Shown here one piece after another: positions 29,418 to 38,447 of a DNA stretch of 64,000 bases. The DNA lies in the NCBI GenBank assembly GCA_963765585.1, contig CAVXXB010000001.1, positions 372,001-436,000 of the forward strand, in the 5' to 3' direction. Position 1 is the stretch's first letter. Every line of letters begins with the position of its first letter. The position numbers and the translations under genes were made by a program. The notes below the pieces were generated by a model. The model was not told the DNA's origin. It ran no database searches and saw only the letters and a list, made by a program, of their open reading frames with translations. This DNA is from CAVXXB01 sp963765585 (GTDB taxonomy: Bacteria; Calditrichota; Calditrichia; JAJRVZ01).

Positions 29418-32400
29418 ATGCCCCGTCTAGCATATGTCCTCCTTATACTGGCTATTTTCAGTTTTTCCTGTTCAACATTGGGATTAAAGAAATCTAAATA
29501 TGATTATTCTGAAATGGACCGCCCAACCAGGTTGGCACATTATCGGACCGAAAAATTTTTAGAATCTTGTATTGAAGATGCCGACCCGATTCAGGTGTCA
29601 AAATATACCCGTATCGATTCATTGGTTTTTAACAGGGATAAAAATCATATTGATATATATTTTAATCGTATTCTGGGCCATATCCCTTTTCGGGAAGAAA
29701 ACACAGTACAGTTTTATGATGAACTGCAATATATGCTCGGTTACCGTTTTGCCGGTTATTCGGTCTCTGCTTACAGCAGTGTTTTTCCTATCGAAGAATT
29801 GATTCCCAATTATTACAGAAAAGATGTGTACACCGTTGACAGCTTGCGCCATGCTATCGCGGTTAAAAAGCCATTACCAGTAGTGCGCCAGGTAAGTAAA
29901 CCCTGGCAGCCGCAAAAAGGGCTATATAATCATAATATTGCATTATGGCACAGCCACGGCTGGTATTACGAGCAAAAATTGGATCGCTGGGAATGGCAAA
30001 GGGCACGCCTGTTCCAAACGGTTGAGGATCTGGGACCGCTGGCATTTACCACGCCCTATCTGGTCCCGATGCTGGAAAATGCCGGGGCCAATGTCTTTTT
30101 GCCCCGTGAGCGTGATTTTCAACCCAATGAAGTTGTGATTGACAATGATTATACAATTCCAGGCTCTGGTAAATATCTTGAGACGCCGGATCAATGGCAA
30201 ACAGGAAGTCTCACCGGATTCAGCCCGGAGTATGCGCCTTACGCGGCCGGTGAAAATCCCTTTAAACAAGGAACGTACCGGCAGATATCAGTCGATGATA
30301 CCGTATCAGCCAGGATTCAATGGATTCCCAATTTTCCTGAAACCGGTAGTTATGCGGTTTATGTCTCCTTTTTTGCCGCAGACAGCAACGTCAGTGATGC
30401 CCGGTATTCGGTATACCACAGTGGCGGGAGGTCTGATTTTCTGATAAATCAAAAAATAGGCGGGGGTACATGGATATATCTGGGTCAATTTAAATTTAGA
30501 AAGGGGATGCATGCGGACTCAGGCAGCGTTATGCTTATAAATAAAAGTGATGAAAAAGCGGCTTATGTTACGGCCGATGCGGTAAGATTTGGTGGTGGAA
30601 TGGGGAATGTTGAAAGAGGTGGAATGACAAGTGGCCGTCCCCGTTTTGTAGAGGGGGCCAGGTATTACCTGCAATATGCCGGTATGCCGGACACCTTGGT
30701 TTACAGTTTTTATAACGAGAAAAGTGATTACCGTGATGACTATCAGAGCCGTGGCGAGTGGGTAAATTATTTGATGGGCAGTCCCTATGGACCTAATAGA
30801 AAACGAGATGAAAAAGGACTTGGCATACCAATAGATCTGTCGCTTGCATTTCACACAGATGCCGGTATTTCTCCAAACGATACGGTTATCGGAACACTTT
30901 CTATATACAGCACGTTGGATGCCGATTCATCATTGCATTTTCCAGATGGTGTGTCTCGCCTGGCGAATCGCGATTTTGCAGATATGATGCAGACGCAGAT
31001 CGTTGAGGATCTTAGAAATATATATGATCCGGTGTGGAACCGGCGCGGTCTTTGGGATCGTCAGTATAGTGAGGCATACCGACCCAACACCCCCGCAGCT
31101 TTGCTTGAACTATTGTCACACCAGAATTTTCTGGATATGAAATTTGCCCTCGATCCTCGCTTTCGTTTTGATGTTAGCCGGGCGATATATAAATCCATGC
31201 TGCGTTTTATTAGCGAAAGAAATGGTACGGAATATGTGGTGCAACCTCTGGCGGTGAATCATGTGGGGGCTGAGTTCACCGGTGAACGCCAAATCCTTTT
31301 GAAGTGGCAGCCACGGGAAGATCCGCTTGAACCAACAGCACATGCTCAAAAGTATCTCATTTATACCAGGATGGAGGATAATGAATTTGATAATGGCGTC
31401 CTGGTAGAACAACCGGAATATATCGTGAGTAATATGCAACCAGATGTAATTTATGGATTCCGCATTACAGCGATAAATGATGGGGGTGAAAGTTTTCCAT
31501 CGGAGGTGGTGTCTGTCTGCTGGTCGGATAGTGGAGAGAACGCGTTGATCGTGAATGGATTTGATCGTATCTCAGGGCCAGCGGATATCAGTGCCGGAAA
31601 TTTTCAGGGATTTGCAGATTTTACCGATATGGGTGTACCGGACCATTATGATATTGGGTATACGGGTCGTCAATTTAACTTTGATTCCAAGAGTCCATGG
31701 AAGGACGACGATGCACCGGGATTTGGTTCCAGCTATGGAGATCTTGAAACCAGTGTGATGCCGGGAAATACATTTGATTTTTCTTATGTTCACGGAAAAA
31801 CCCTTCGTGAAGCCGGCTATAGTTTTACCACGGTGAGTGATGAAGTTGTCATGAGCGCAAAAGTTGATCTCGGCCAATATGACTTTGTGGATATAATTCT
31901 GGGCGAGGAAAAGGAAACATCGGCCCCGAAATCCATATACCCCCGGGAATTTGTTGCTTTTCCTATAGAACTAAGAAATGCAATTGAGCAATATTGCAAT
32001 CAGGGCGGCAAATTGTTCATCTCCGGTGCCTATGTAGGCACGGATCTATATGTAAAATCACCGGTGGATTCATCGGCAATCAAATTTGCCACAAATACAT
32101 TAAAATACTTCTGGCGAACCGATCATGCGGCAACAACCGGTGGTATCACGTCAATCGATAGTATTTTTAAAAGCATTATTCCTGATTTAGAATTTAATAC
32201 AAATTATCATCCCGATATTTATACTGTTGAAGCCCCGGATGCCATAGAACCTTCCACCCCACAAGCCCGGACACTGTTGAGATACAGCGAAAATAATATC
32301 AGTGCGGCAGTTGGTTACAGGGGTGAATATGGTGTGGTTGTCCTGGGGTTTCCATTCGAGACGATAATTGATGAGAATGATCGAAACAGGATGATGCAGG

Positions 32401-32438
32401 CGGTGCTGGAATATTTGAATGATACAGGGTCACGATAA
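29418..32438 (+). CDS. Golvesin-like domain/amidase-fold lipoprotein (often named xanthan lyase)
   Basis: The 1006-residue lipoprotein has an AAAGGA site 7 bases before the ATG and a lipobox SFSC (Cys near residue 18). It matches the large Bacteroidota family that combines an N-acetylmuramoyl-L-alanine-amidase-like fold with a golvesin C-terminal-like beta-sandwich. The first His-containing segment (NIALWHSHGWYYEQ, near 175) is followed by FQTVEDLGPLAFTTPYLVPMLENAGA. The golvesin-like insert (about 245-395) ends YVTADAVRFGGG. The second amidase segment is LSLAFHTDAG (near 478). A fibronectin-III-like domain (about 620-710) and a C-terminal domain of glutamine-amidotransferase-like shape follow. 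It probably acts on peptidoglycan at the outer membrane or in the periplasm. The name xanthan lyase is not supported by this sequence. Confidence 0.78.
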   Translation: MPRLAYVLLILAIFSFSCSTLGLKKSKYDYSEMDRPTRLAHYRTEKFLESCIEDADPIQVSKYTRIDSLVFNRDKNHIDIYFNRILGHIPFREENTVQFYDELQYMLGYRFAGYSVSAYSSVFPIEELIPNYYRKDVYTVDSLRHAIAVKKPLPVVRQVSKPWQPQKGLYNHNIALWHSHGWYYEQKLDRWEWQRARLFQTVEDLGPLAFTTPYLVPMLENAGANVFLPRERDFQPNEVVIDNDYTIPGSGKYLETPDQWQTGSLTGFSPEYAPYAAGENPFKQGTYRQISVDDTVSARIQWIPNFPETGSYAVYVSFFAADSNVSDARYSVYHSGGRSDFLINQKIGGGTWIYLGQFKFRKGMHADSGSVMLINKSDEKAAYVTADAVRFGGGMGNVERGGMTSGRPRFVEGARYYLQYAGMPDTLVYSFYNEKSDYRDDYQSRGEWVNYLMGSPYGPNRKRDEKGLGIPIDLSLAFHTDAGISPNDTVIGTLSIYSTLDADSSLHFPDGVSRLANRDFADMMQTQIVEDLRNIYDPVWNRRGLWDRQYSEAYRPNTPAALLELLSHQNFLDMKFALDPRFRFDVSRAIYKSMLRFISERNGTEYVVQPLAVNHVGAEFTGERQILLKWQPREDPLEPTAHAQKYLIYTRMEDNEFDNGVLVEQPEYIVSNMQPDVIYGFRITAINDGGESFPSEVVSVCWSDSGENALIVNGFDRISGPADISAGNFQGFADFTDMGVPDHYDIGYTGRQFNFDSKSPWKDDDAPGFGSSYGDLETSVMPGNTFDFSYVHGKTLREAGYSFTTVSDEVVMSAKVDLGQYDFVDIILGEEKETSAPKSIYPREFVAFPIELRNAIEQYCNQGGKLFISGAYVGTDLYVKSPVDSSAIKFATNTLKYFWRTDHAATTGGITSIDSIFKSIIPDLEFNTNYHPDIYTVEAPDAIEPSTPQARTLLRYSENNISAAVGYRGEYGVVVLGFPFETIIDENDRNRMMQAVLEYLNDTGSR

Positions 32439-32460
32439 ATTTCAGGCAATCTGGTTGGGA

Positions 32461-32682
32461 CACGAAGGACACGAAGAAAACTTATTATTTTTTAAAAGAT
32501 TTTTATAGTGAACCCATGTTGACAGAACACAAATACAATATAAATTATCCTGACAAAATAAAAACAGAAATTTGTTCAACTAAAAAATAAATCAAACTTT
32601 TTCATTTATCATTTTACATTCTACATTTTATAAATATGAGACATACGGATTTAAATTATTATTTACCTTCGTGTCCTTCGTG
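32461..32682. repeat. Intergenic element with inverted CACGAAG arms
   Basis: The arms CACGAAGGACACGAAG (32461-32476) and its exact inverse (32667-32682) bracket a 190-base A+T-rich interior without a gene. The right arm ends 7 bases before the AAAGGAG ribosome site of ridA, so the ridA promoter must lie inside the element or in its arms. Confidence 0.75.
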
Positions 32683-32699
32683 AAACAAAAGGAGTAAAT

Positions 32700-33101
32700 A
32701 TGTCCCGGAAAAAAATTTCATCGGGTGCCAAATGGGAAGATGTCGTTGGCTATTCAAGAGCGGTTTGTGACGGTCCTTTTGTGTTTGTGGCCGGAACCAC
32801 CGCCACAGATGAAAATGGAGACATCGTAGGAAAGAATGATCCATATCAACAGACCATCCAGGTATTAAAAAATATACAGTCCGCATTGCAAAAAGCAGGC
32901 GCAGAGTTAACTGATGTTGTAAGAACCCGCATGTATGTAACAAATATCGAAGACTGGCAGCAGATCGGCAAAGCACATGGTGAGTTCTTCTCCAAGATAA
33001 AACCGGCGGCAACCATGGTAGAAGTCTCACGTCTGGTTGATCCGGATATGCTGGTGGAGATTGAGGTGGAGGCAATAATCGAGAGAAGGGGGAAATTGTA
33101 A
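32700..33101 (+). CDS. RidA/YjgF/YER057c family enamine/imine deaminase
   Basis: The 133-residue protein is of RidA length and has the family pattern: AVCDGPFVFVAGTTA (residue about 24), the conserved Arg in VVRTRMYVTNI (near 82) and EIEVEAIIER at the end. RidA proteins hydrolyse reactive enamine or imine intermediates from PLP enzymes and work as trimers in the cytoplasm. A strong AAAGGAG site precedes the ATG. The gene lies alone after a CACGAAG-arm element. The Arg in the first position is present, so deaminase activity is plausible, but this branch of the family (RKIxSG start) is not the canonical RidA. Confidence 0.9.
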   Translation: MSRKKISSGAKWEDVVGYSRAVCDGPFVFVAGTTATDENGDIVGKNDPYQQTIQVLKNIQSALQKAGAELTDVVRTRMYVTNIEDWQQIGKAHGEFFSKIKPAATMVEVSRLVDPDMLVEIEVEAIIERRGKL

Positions 33102-33364
33102 AATACGCTTTTAATGCTGGATACTGGATGCTGGATTCTGAGATTTGTTTGTGATACAATTAAAATTGGTGTGTGAATTATACAATAAATCTGTTTAATC
33201 ACCAAGACCATAAAAATGACAATGCGTTAAGGACACGGCATGTCGTGTCCCTACGATGGCCATTGATACTATTTAAAAATAACGGGAGGATTCTTCTGGA
33301 ATGACAGCTAAAATTAGCACTTGACACAACTCAATTTGCTGAAGCAACTTCTTGTATTTTGCTT
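33102..33364. repeat. Short gap with near-palindrome GGACACGGCATGTCGTGTCC
   Basis: The 20-base near-palindrome at 33231-33250 is of the same type as those at 25675 and 27334. The rest of the 263 bases contains a GGATGCTGGATT word pair near 33117-33138 and no gene. Confidence 0.5.
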
Positions 33365-34756
33365 TTACTCCAACTCAAACTCTTCCCCATAACCGGGAAT
33401 AACCACATTCCAACCGAGTTTGTTTTTTATCTTTTCTGCCAATGCTTTGGATGCTTCCGGTTCGCCATGTACAAGAAAGGTTTTACGGGGTGGGTAATTG
33501 AATCCCATCAGCCAGGCAAGAATTTCGTTATAGTCGGCATGCGCTGAAAAACCGGACATACTTTCTATTTTCGCATTTACCGGTACTTCGCGGCCGTGAA
33601 TTTTAATCGATTTTTTTCCCTCGAGAATCGCCCTTCCTCTGGTTCCGGCTGCCTGATAGCCAATAAAAAGTATGGTGTTTTTTTCATCGGGTAAACGATT
33701 TGCCAGATGGTGTAGTATACGTCCACCGGTAACCATTCCGCTGGCAGAAATAATGATGGCGCTCTTTCTGGTATCATTGATCTGCATTGACTCTTCCCGC
33801 TGACGACAGATTTTTAATCGCTGGGGATGCAATATTTTTACGCCATTTAATTCCAGAATTTTTGCCTGAAAATCGTAATCGCCACGATGCTGCTCGAACA
33901 CCTTTGTCGCATTAATCGCCATGGGCGAATCCACAAAAACCGGAAGTACGGGTATTTTTTTCTCCTGCTCCAGTTCCCTTATAGTATAGAGAAGTACTTG
34001 CGTACGACCCACCGCAAAGGCTGGCATTACAAGAACGCCGCCACGGTCAATGCTTTCATTTATAATTTTAGCAAGTGTGTCCTTGACCGCTTCTTTTTCA
34101 TGAAGGCGATCCCCATAGGTTGACTCGAGAATCAGATAATCGATATTAAAAGCCTGGATGGGGTTCCTCAGGATTGGTTGATCCGGCCGGCCCAGATCAC
34201 CGCTAAACAGAATTTTTCTTACATCATTGCCATTGGTAACTTTTATATTGACATTTGCTGAACCGAGAATATGCCCGGCATCCTTAAATTTTATTCGCAA
34301 GTCTTTTTCGAGGAAAAAATCTTCACCATAAAATAATGGGGAGAACAATTTCAGACTACTTACAGCATCTTCTACTGTATATAGAGGCAGTGCGGGGGAA
34401 TGTTTGGAAAAGCCTTTTTTATTGGCCCAATGGGCATCTTCTTCCTGAATGTGACCGGTATCCGGAAGTAATATGTGACACAAATCCTTTGTGGCGGGTG
34501 TGCAGTATACTCTTCCTTCAAACCCGCTCCGATGCAACCGGGGTATAAATCCGGAATGATCAATATGCGCGTGGGACAAAAATATGGCATCAATATCACC
34601 CGGGGGAATGGCAAAATCATCCCAGTTTTTTAACCGGTCTTTTTTGAGGCCCTGGAAAAGTCCGCAATCAACCAGAAATTTTTTCTCCTTAGTCCGTACA
34701 TAAAATCTTGAACCGGTTACTGTACCGGTTGCGCCTAAAAATGTTATTTTTGTCAT
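33365..34756 (-). CDS. Metallo-beta-lactamase/beta-CASP ribonuclease
   Basis: The 463-residue protein has the metallo-beta-lactamase fold followed by a beta-CASP domain and an RNA-specificity (RMMBL) tail, as in RNA-processing nucleases of the CPSF73/YSH1 type. Visible motifs: GATGTVTGS (start), the metal-binding SHAHIDHSGFIPRL (near residue 60), GHIQEEDA, the LESTYGDR strand (near 215), SGMVTGGRILHHL and the final SGFSAHADYNEIL (near 405) with the VHGEPEA loop. It is likely a zinc-dependent RNA endo/exonuclease. It starts 43 bases from the stop of the upstream zinc-ribbon gene on the same strand, so the two probably form a small operon. Confidence 0.9.
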   Translation of the reverse strand: MTKITFLGATGTVTGSRFYVRTKEKKFLVDCGLFQGLKKDRLKNWDDFAIPPGDIDAIFLSHAHIDHSGFIPRLHRSGFEGRVYCTPATKDLCHILLPDTGHIQEEDAHWANKKGFSKHSPALPLYTVEDAVSSLKLFSPLFYGEDFFLEKDLRIKFKDAGHILGSANVNIKVTNGNDVRKILFSGDLGRPDQPILRNPIQAFNIDYLILESTYGDRLHEKEAVKDTLAKIINESIDRGGVLVMPAFAVGRTQVLLYTIRELEQEKKIPVLPVFVDSPMAINATKVFEQHRGDYDFQAKILELNGVKILHPQRLKICRQREESMQINDTRKSAIIISASGMVTGGRILHHLANRLPDEKNTILFIGYQAAGTRGRAILEGKKSIKIHGREVPVNAKIESMSGFSAHADYNEILAWLMGFNYPPRKTFLVHGEPEASKALAEKIKNKLGWNVVIPGYGEEFELE

Positions 34757-34799
34757 GCTGATCCCGGTATTTTAAAATATCGTTGAGAAGCGGATTTTT

Positions 34800-35258
34800 T
34801 TATAGGAATGATTCCATGGTACTGTTTTCAAATAGTCGTGAAACTTGTTGTTCCGCATCGACAATTTTCAGTTTATGAAATACGCATCCTAATTTTGCAC
34901 AACCTTCAATAATACCACCCCTGGGAAGATAAAAGATAAACATGGGCGAGGCACAGGATGGACATTTATCATGTGGATCCATCAGATCTACATCGCATTC
35001 CGGGCAAGACATCTCGACCACATCACCTTTTTTAATGTCTATATCTTTGATGATATTTTCATATCGGCCATATACCGGATCGATGTATAGCGTTCCTTTT
35101 TTCCCCTTACATTTAATTTTAACTTTTAATGAAGGAGCGCCGTGAATTTTTACCTTTTCATCCGTCAACAAATGCCCGTTTTGACAGGTTGCATGACTTA
35201 CATGAAGGTTCTTTGCCGGGACTTCAACCTCAATTTGAATTTTTTCTTTTTTAGCCAT
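34800..35258 (-). CDS. Zinc-ribbon protein of unknown function, upstream of beta-CASP nuclease
   Basis: The 152-residue protein has no recognised family. It is basic at the N-terminus (KKEKIQIEVEVPAK). It then has a single Cys/His near HATCQNG (about residue 25), a beta-rich stretch and two CxxC pairs (CPEC near 84 and CPSC near 96) that probably bind one zinc ion, with further Cys at GCAKLGC. No signal peptide or membrane segment is visible. The upstream position next to a nuclease gene in one transcript suggests a role in RNA metabolism, but this rests on context only. An alternative is an unrelated small metal-binding protein. Confidence 0.65.
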   Translation of the reverse strand: MAKKEKIQIEVEVPAKNLHVSHATCQNGHLLTDEKVKIHGAPSLKVKIKCKGKKGTLYIDPVYGRYENIIKDIDIKKGDVVEMSCPECDVDLMDPHDKCPSCASPMFIFYLPRGGIIEGCAKLGCVFHKLKIVDAEQQVSRLFENSTMESFL

Positions 35259-35377
35259 CGAAAATTCTCCGTTATTTGGATATAAATATAATTATATTAT
35301 ATCTGATTTGCTAATGAACTTCGACAACGATGTCGAACTACCTTATACGTAAAATATCTGGCAAGGATGCTTTTTAT

Positions 35378-36295
35378 ATGCGGATAGAAAAAATTGCGCC
35401 CCTATTAGTTATAATTGCAGCGACAATGTGGGGCATAGACGGAATCGTTTTACGACCGGCCCTTTATACCCTGCCGGTTCCACTGGTTGTTTTTTTAGAG
35501 AGTCTGCTGGTTTCACTCATACTTACGCCTTTTTTTATCCGAAGAGTACCCGAGTTTAAGGAAATAAGCAAAAAGGAATGGATGGCATTTATTGGTGTGG
35601 CGATAACCGGTGGGGCCATTGGTACCATGGCAATTACAAAAGCGTTATTCTATGTAGATTATGTAAATCTGTCAATTGTCGTTTTGATTCAAAAACTTCA
35701 GCCGGTTTTTACTCTTGCAGGCGCCGCGTTGCTGTTGCGTGAAAGACCTCCGCGTATATTTCTGCTCTGGTCATTGTTTGCGATACTTGGTGCATATATC
35801 ATGACATTTGGTTTTGGGCTGCCGGAATTTCATAACGGCGACCACACAACCATGGCGGCTCTGCTGGCCTTTATTGCGGCGTTTAGTTTTTCGCTCTCTA
35901 CAATTTTTAGCAAAAGGGCTTTGCGGCGAATTGATTATGGGCTGGCAACGTATATCCGGTTTTTGATATTCACGGCAGTTATGTTGGTTTTTGTTGTTCC
36001 CGGAAGCAGTTTAAATGCCATTGGTTCCATATCAGAAAATCAAATTATCATATTAGTTATCATCGCATTAACAACCGGAAGCTTGGCAACATACCTGTTT
36101 TATTCCGGGTTAAAGCATATCACAGCCTCATTGTCTTCAATCTGCGAACTGGCTTTTCCTTTGACAGCCATTTTGCTTGAGTTCTTTCTCCGGGGCCACA
36201 TCCTTAATATCATACAATGGGCTGGCGTAGTGATTCTGTTTTTCTCTATCTACAAAGTAACGCGCTTAAAAATAACCACCGATGAAAAGATATAG
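35378..36295 (+). CDS. EamA/DMT-family transporter
   Basis: The 305-residue protein has ten predicted transmembrane helices and the duplicated EamA fold: the first repeat opens PLLVIIAATMWGIDGIVLRP and the second opens ALLAFIAAFSFSLSTIFSK. It is probably a metabolite exporter or importer of the drug/metabolite superfamily, with no substrate indicated. The ATG at 35378 is preferred over 35330 because an AAGGA site lies about 10 bases upstream, and the upstream 16 residues look unlike a membrane-protein start. It is divergent from the zinc-ribbon gene. Confidence 0.85.
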   Translation: MRIEKIAPLLVIIAATMWGIDGIVLRPALYTLPVPLVVFLESLLVSLILTPFFIRRVPEFKEISKKEWMAFIGVAITGGAIGTMAITKALFYVDYVNLSIVVLIQKLQPVFTLAGAALLLRERPPRIFLLWSLFAILGAYIMTFGFGLPEFHNGDHTTMAALLAFIAAFSFSLSTIFSKRALRRIDYGLATYIRFLIFTAVMLVFVVPGSSLNAIGSISENQIIILVIIALTTGSLATYLFYSGLKHITASLSSICELAFPLTAILLEFFLRGHILNIIQWAGVVILFFSIYKVTRLKITTDEKI

Positions 36296-36382
36296 TCTAT
36301 ATCTTCTCTGCGCACTTGGCGGTTAAGAATTTGTAACCACCAGGGCAAGACAATACATTCACCATATACACAACCCCGGCAA

Positions 36383-37072
36383 TTAATCTGTTATATACAT
36401 TTTTACCCATTGATGAAGGGGGTACATGTCTGTAAATGCCGAGAAGCAATGTGAAATAAAATCGGGCTTGTGAATTATATCCGGCAGAGGCTCTTCCATA
36501 TGAAATCCCAATCCACTATATAGTAACAATTCGGATCTTTCATGATCAGCATCATATCCACGGGGAACTTTTTTATAACTTTTCCAACCCAAAGAATAGT
36601 TACCGCGTCTTTTTACATCTTCGATGGCTTTGACCAACGCAGATCCTTTGCGGGAATCAATGACGGCATCGCGGTACTTCTGGAGATGTGTTTTGGGAAA
36701 CTGATACATTCCCACGCCAACGAAAATTTTTTCCGGATCAAGATGAAGGTAAAAACCGGGGTTTTCCAGTTTTTTCCCCTCGCCTTCCCACATGAAAACA
36801 GCTGTATGGGTTTTATAGGGTAATTTGTTCTTGCTGAAACGGGTATCCCGATAAATTCTAAAAATGGATTTATCCACCTTGGGAATGGCTACAATATCCG
36901 GCGCAATTTTTTCAAGCATATTGCCCATATCCATGACAAAATCCTGCGTTTCTCTGAGCAGATATTTTTCATAGATCGATTTGTTTTCCTGAAACCAGGC
37001 CCTGTTATTATTTTCTTTTAGATCTATGAGGAACTGAATGGATTCATCGGAAAAACCGTTAAAATAAGTCAT
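36383..37072 (-). CDS. DUF2461 (TIGR02453) family protein
   Basis: The 229-residue protein matches DUF2461 over its full length: ESIQFLIDLKENNNRAWFQENK (start), SIFRIYRDTRFSKNKLPYKTH (near 68), GFYLHLDPEKIFVGVGMY (near 105) and a final region with SELLLYSGLGFHME. No biochemical function is established for this family. No signal peptide is present, so it is cytoplasmic. It lies on the minus strand, convergent with the EamA transporter (88 bases apart) and divergent from the GT9 gene. Confidence 0.9.
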   Translation of the reverse strand: MTYFNGFSDESIQFLIDLKENNNRAWFQENKSIYEKYLLRETQDFVMDMGNMLEKIAPDIVAIPKVDKSIFRIYRDTRFSKNKLPYKTHTAVFMWEGEGKKLENPGFYLHLDPEKIFVGVGMYQFPKTHLQKYRDAVIDSRKGSALVKAIEDVKRRGNYSLGWKSYKKVPRGYDADHERSELLLYSGLGFHMEEPLPDIIHKPDFISHCFSAFTDMYPLHQWVKMYITD

Positions 37073-37432
37073 GTTTACCCCCGGGGTTAAGGTGTAGATT
37101 TCCCTGCCGTATTTATAAATTTTATATGGGTTTAAATATGCAATTTATATTATCCTGATTTATTTACATATTTACCACTAAGACTCGAAGACACAAAGAA
37201 ACAAAAATTTCTAAAATATAAAAATTATATCTTATGACTATGAAAATATCTGATAACCCGCTAAATTTTTAAATGTTTCGTGACTTTGTGGTTATGAATA
37301 ATTCAGGTTATATTATCAAACATATATAAGTGATACAGAAATAATAAAAAAAATATTCCGGGCTTATGTCTATTTCATTCCATATTACGGGAAACATATA
37401 AGAAAATTACCAAACAGACTGCCATTGGCATT
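37073..37432. repeat. Divergent intergenic region with inverted-arm element
   Basis: The arms ACCACTAAGACTCGAAGACACAAAG (37174-37198) and TTCGTGACTTTGTGGTT (37276-37292) are imperfect inverse copies around an A+T-rich interior. The remainder should hold promoters of the DUF2461 and GT9 genes. Confidence 0.6.
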
Positions 37433-38447
37433 ATGCGTCTAAAATGGGGGGGGCGAAATGAATCCAGGGGTATTCCGGAAAATATTAATTCCATAATTAT
37501 ACTTGCCCAGGAAAGATATGGCGACCTTATCGTTACAACACCCTTATTTAAAAAATTGCGTCAATCTTTTCCCTATGTGGAAATAACGGTTCTCGGGGTT
37601 ACCGATATTATAGATTTTCTGAAGCCGGACAAAAACCTGAATTTCGTTTGCAATATAAAAAAGGCCGACAAAAAAACCAGGGCTAAAATCTTTTCCACAA
37701 ATTATGACATTCTGTTTAACACCAAAGACCACCCTTCTTTCACCTTTATAAAATTATCAGGGAAAATCAACGCACGACACAAATTCGGTATATCTCATGA
37801 ACGTCATCAAGGTTTTTTTGATCAGCTGGTAGAGTTGGATGATGCATTGCCAACGGTTGAAAAGAATTTGTCCCTGATAACGCACCTTGGCATTGAGACA
37901 TACTGAAAAGGATCTATTGCCATATCTGCCGGAAGGGCCGGTTTCAGAAGATATACAGGAATTCGCCAAAAGTCTGGCCGGTAAGAAGCTGACCGGAATA
38001 AATTTGAGTGCATCAAACAGATCGAAGGAATGGGGTGTAGATCGGTGGCAGACATTTTTAGAAAAGGTGGATGAAGAAGTAATCATTTTATCAACAGCAG
38101 ATCATATCAAGAATAAAAAATTTCTGGAAGACAGATTTACACAAGTGATACCGTCACCGCAAACAGTAACAATATTTGATGTGGCGTACCTGGTAAAACA
38201 CATGCGCGTATTGGTAACCCCGGACACCTCACTGGTTCATATTGCCTCCTGTTATAACACGCCAATCGTTGCCTTGTATCGCCTGGAACGTGATCTGAAA
38301 AAATTTAAACCACTCTCGCAGGTAAACCGTGTTGTCGTTACTCCGACAGGCGTTATTGATGATATAATACCGGAGGATGTGCTAAAATTATATTATTCGG
38401 TTTTAGAAACGATAGCCGCGGATGACCCCAAAGGCCATTTCTCATAG
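37433..38447 (+). CDS. Glycosyltransferase family 9 (heptosyltransferase-like), frame break near 37905
   Basis: The reconstructed protein has about 337 residues, the usual size for GT9. The N-terminal Rossmann domain shows SIIILAQERYGDLIVTTPLFKKLR and the C-terminal one TGINLSASNRSKEWG, VLVTPDTSLVHIA and TPIVALY. Such enzymes add heptose or related sugars to the lipopolysaccharide inner core at the cytoplasmic membrane face. Two frames (37433-37906 and 37887-38447) overlap and join at LGIE/TEKDLLPYLPEG with one base changed. The start is uncertain: the codons after ATG pass through a run of eight G (37446-37453) prone to error. The 3' end overlaps the convergent dmsBC gene by 55 bases. Confidence 0.8.

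Noticed and set aside
29418..32438. Xanthan lyase annotation
   Set aside because: The name spread by database transfer. The sequence shows an amidase-like fold and golvesin domain, with no polysaccharide lyase signature.
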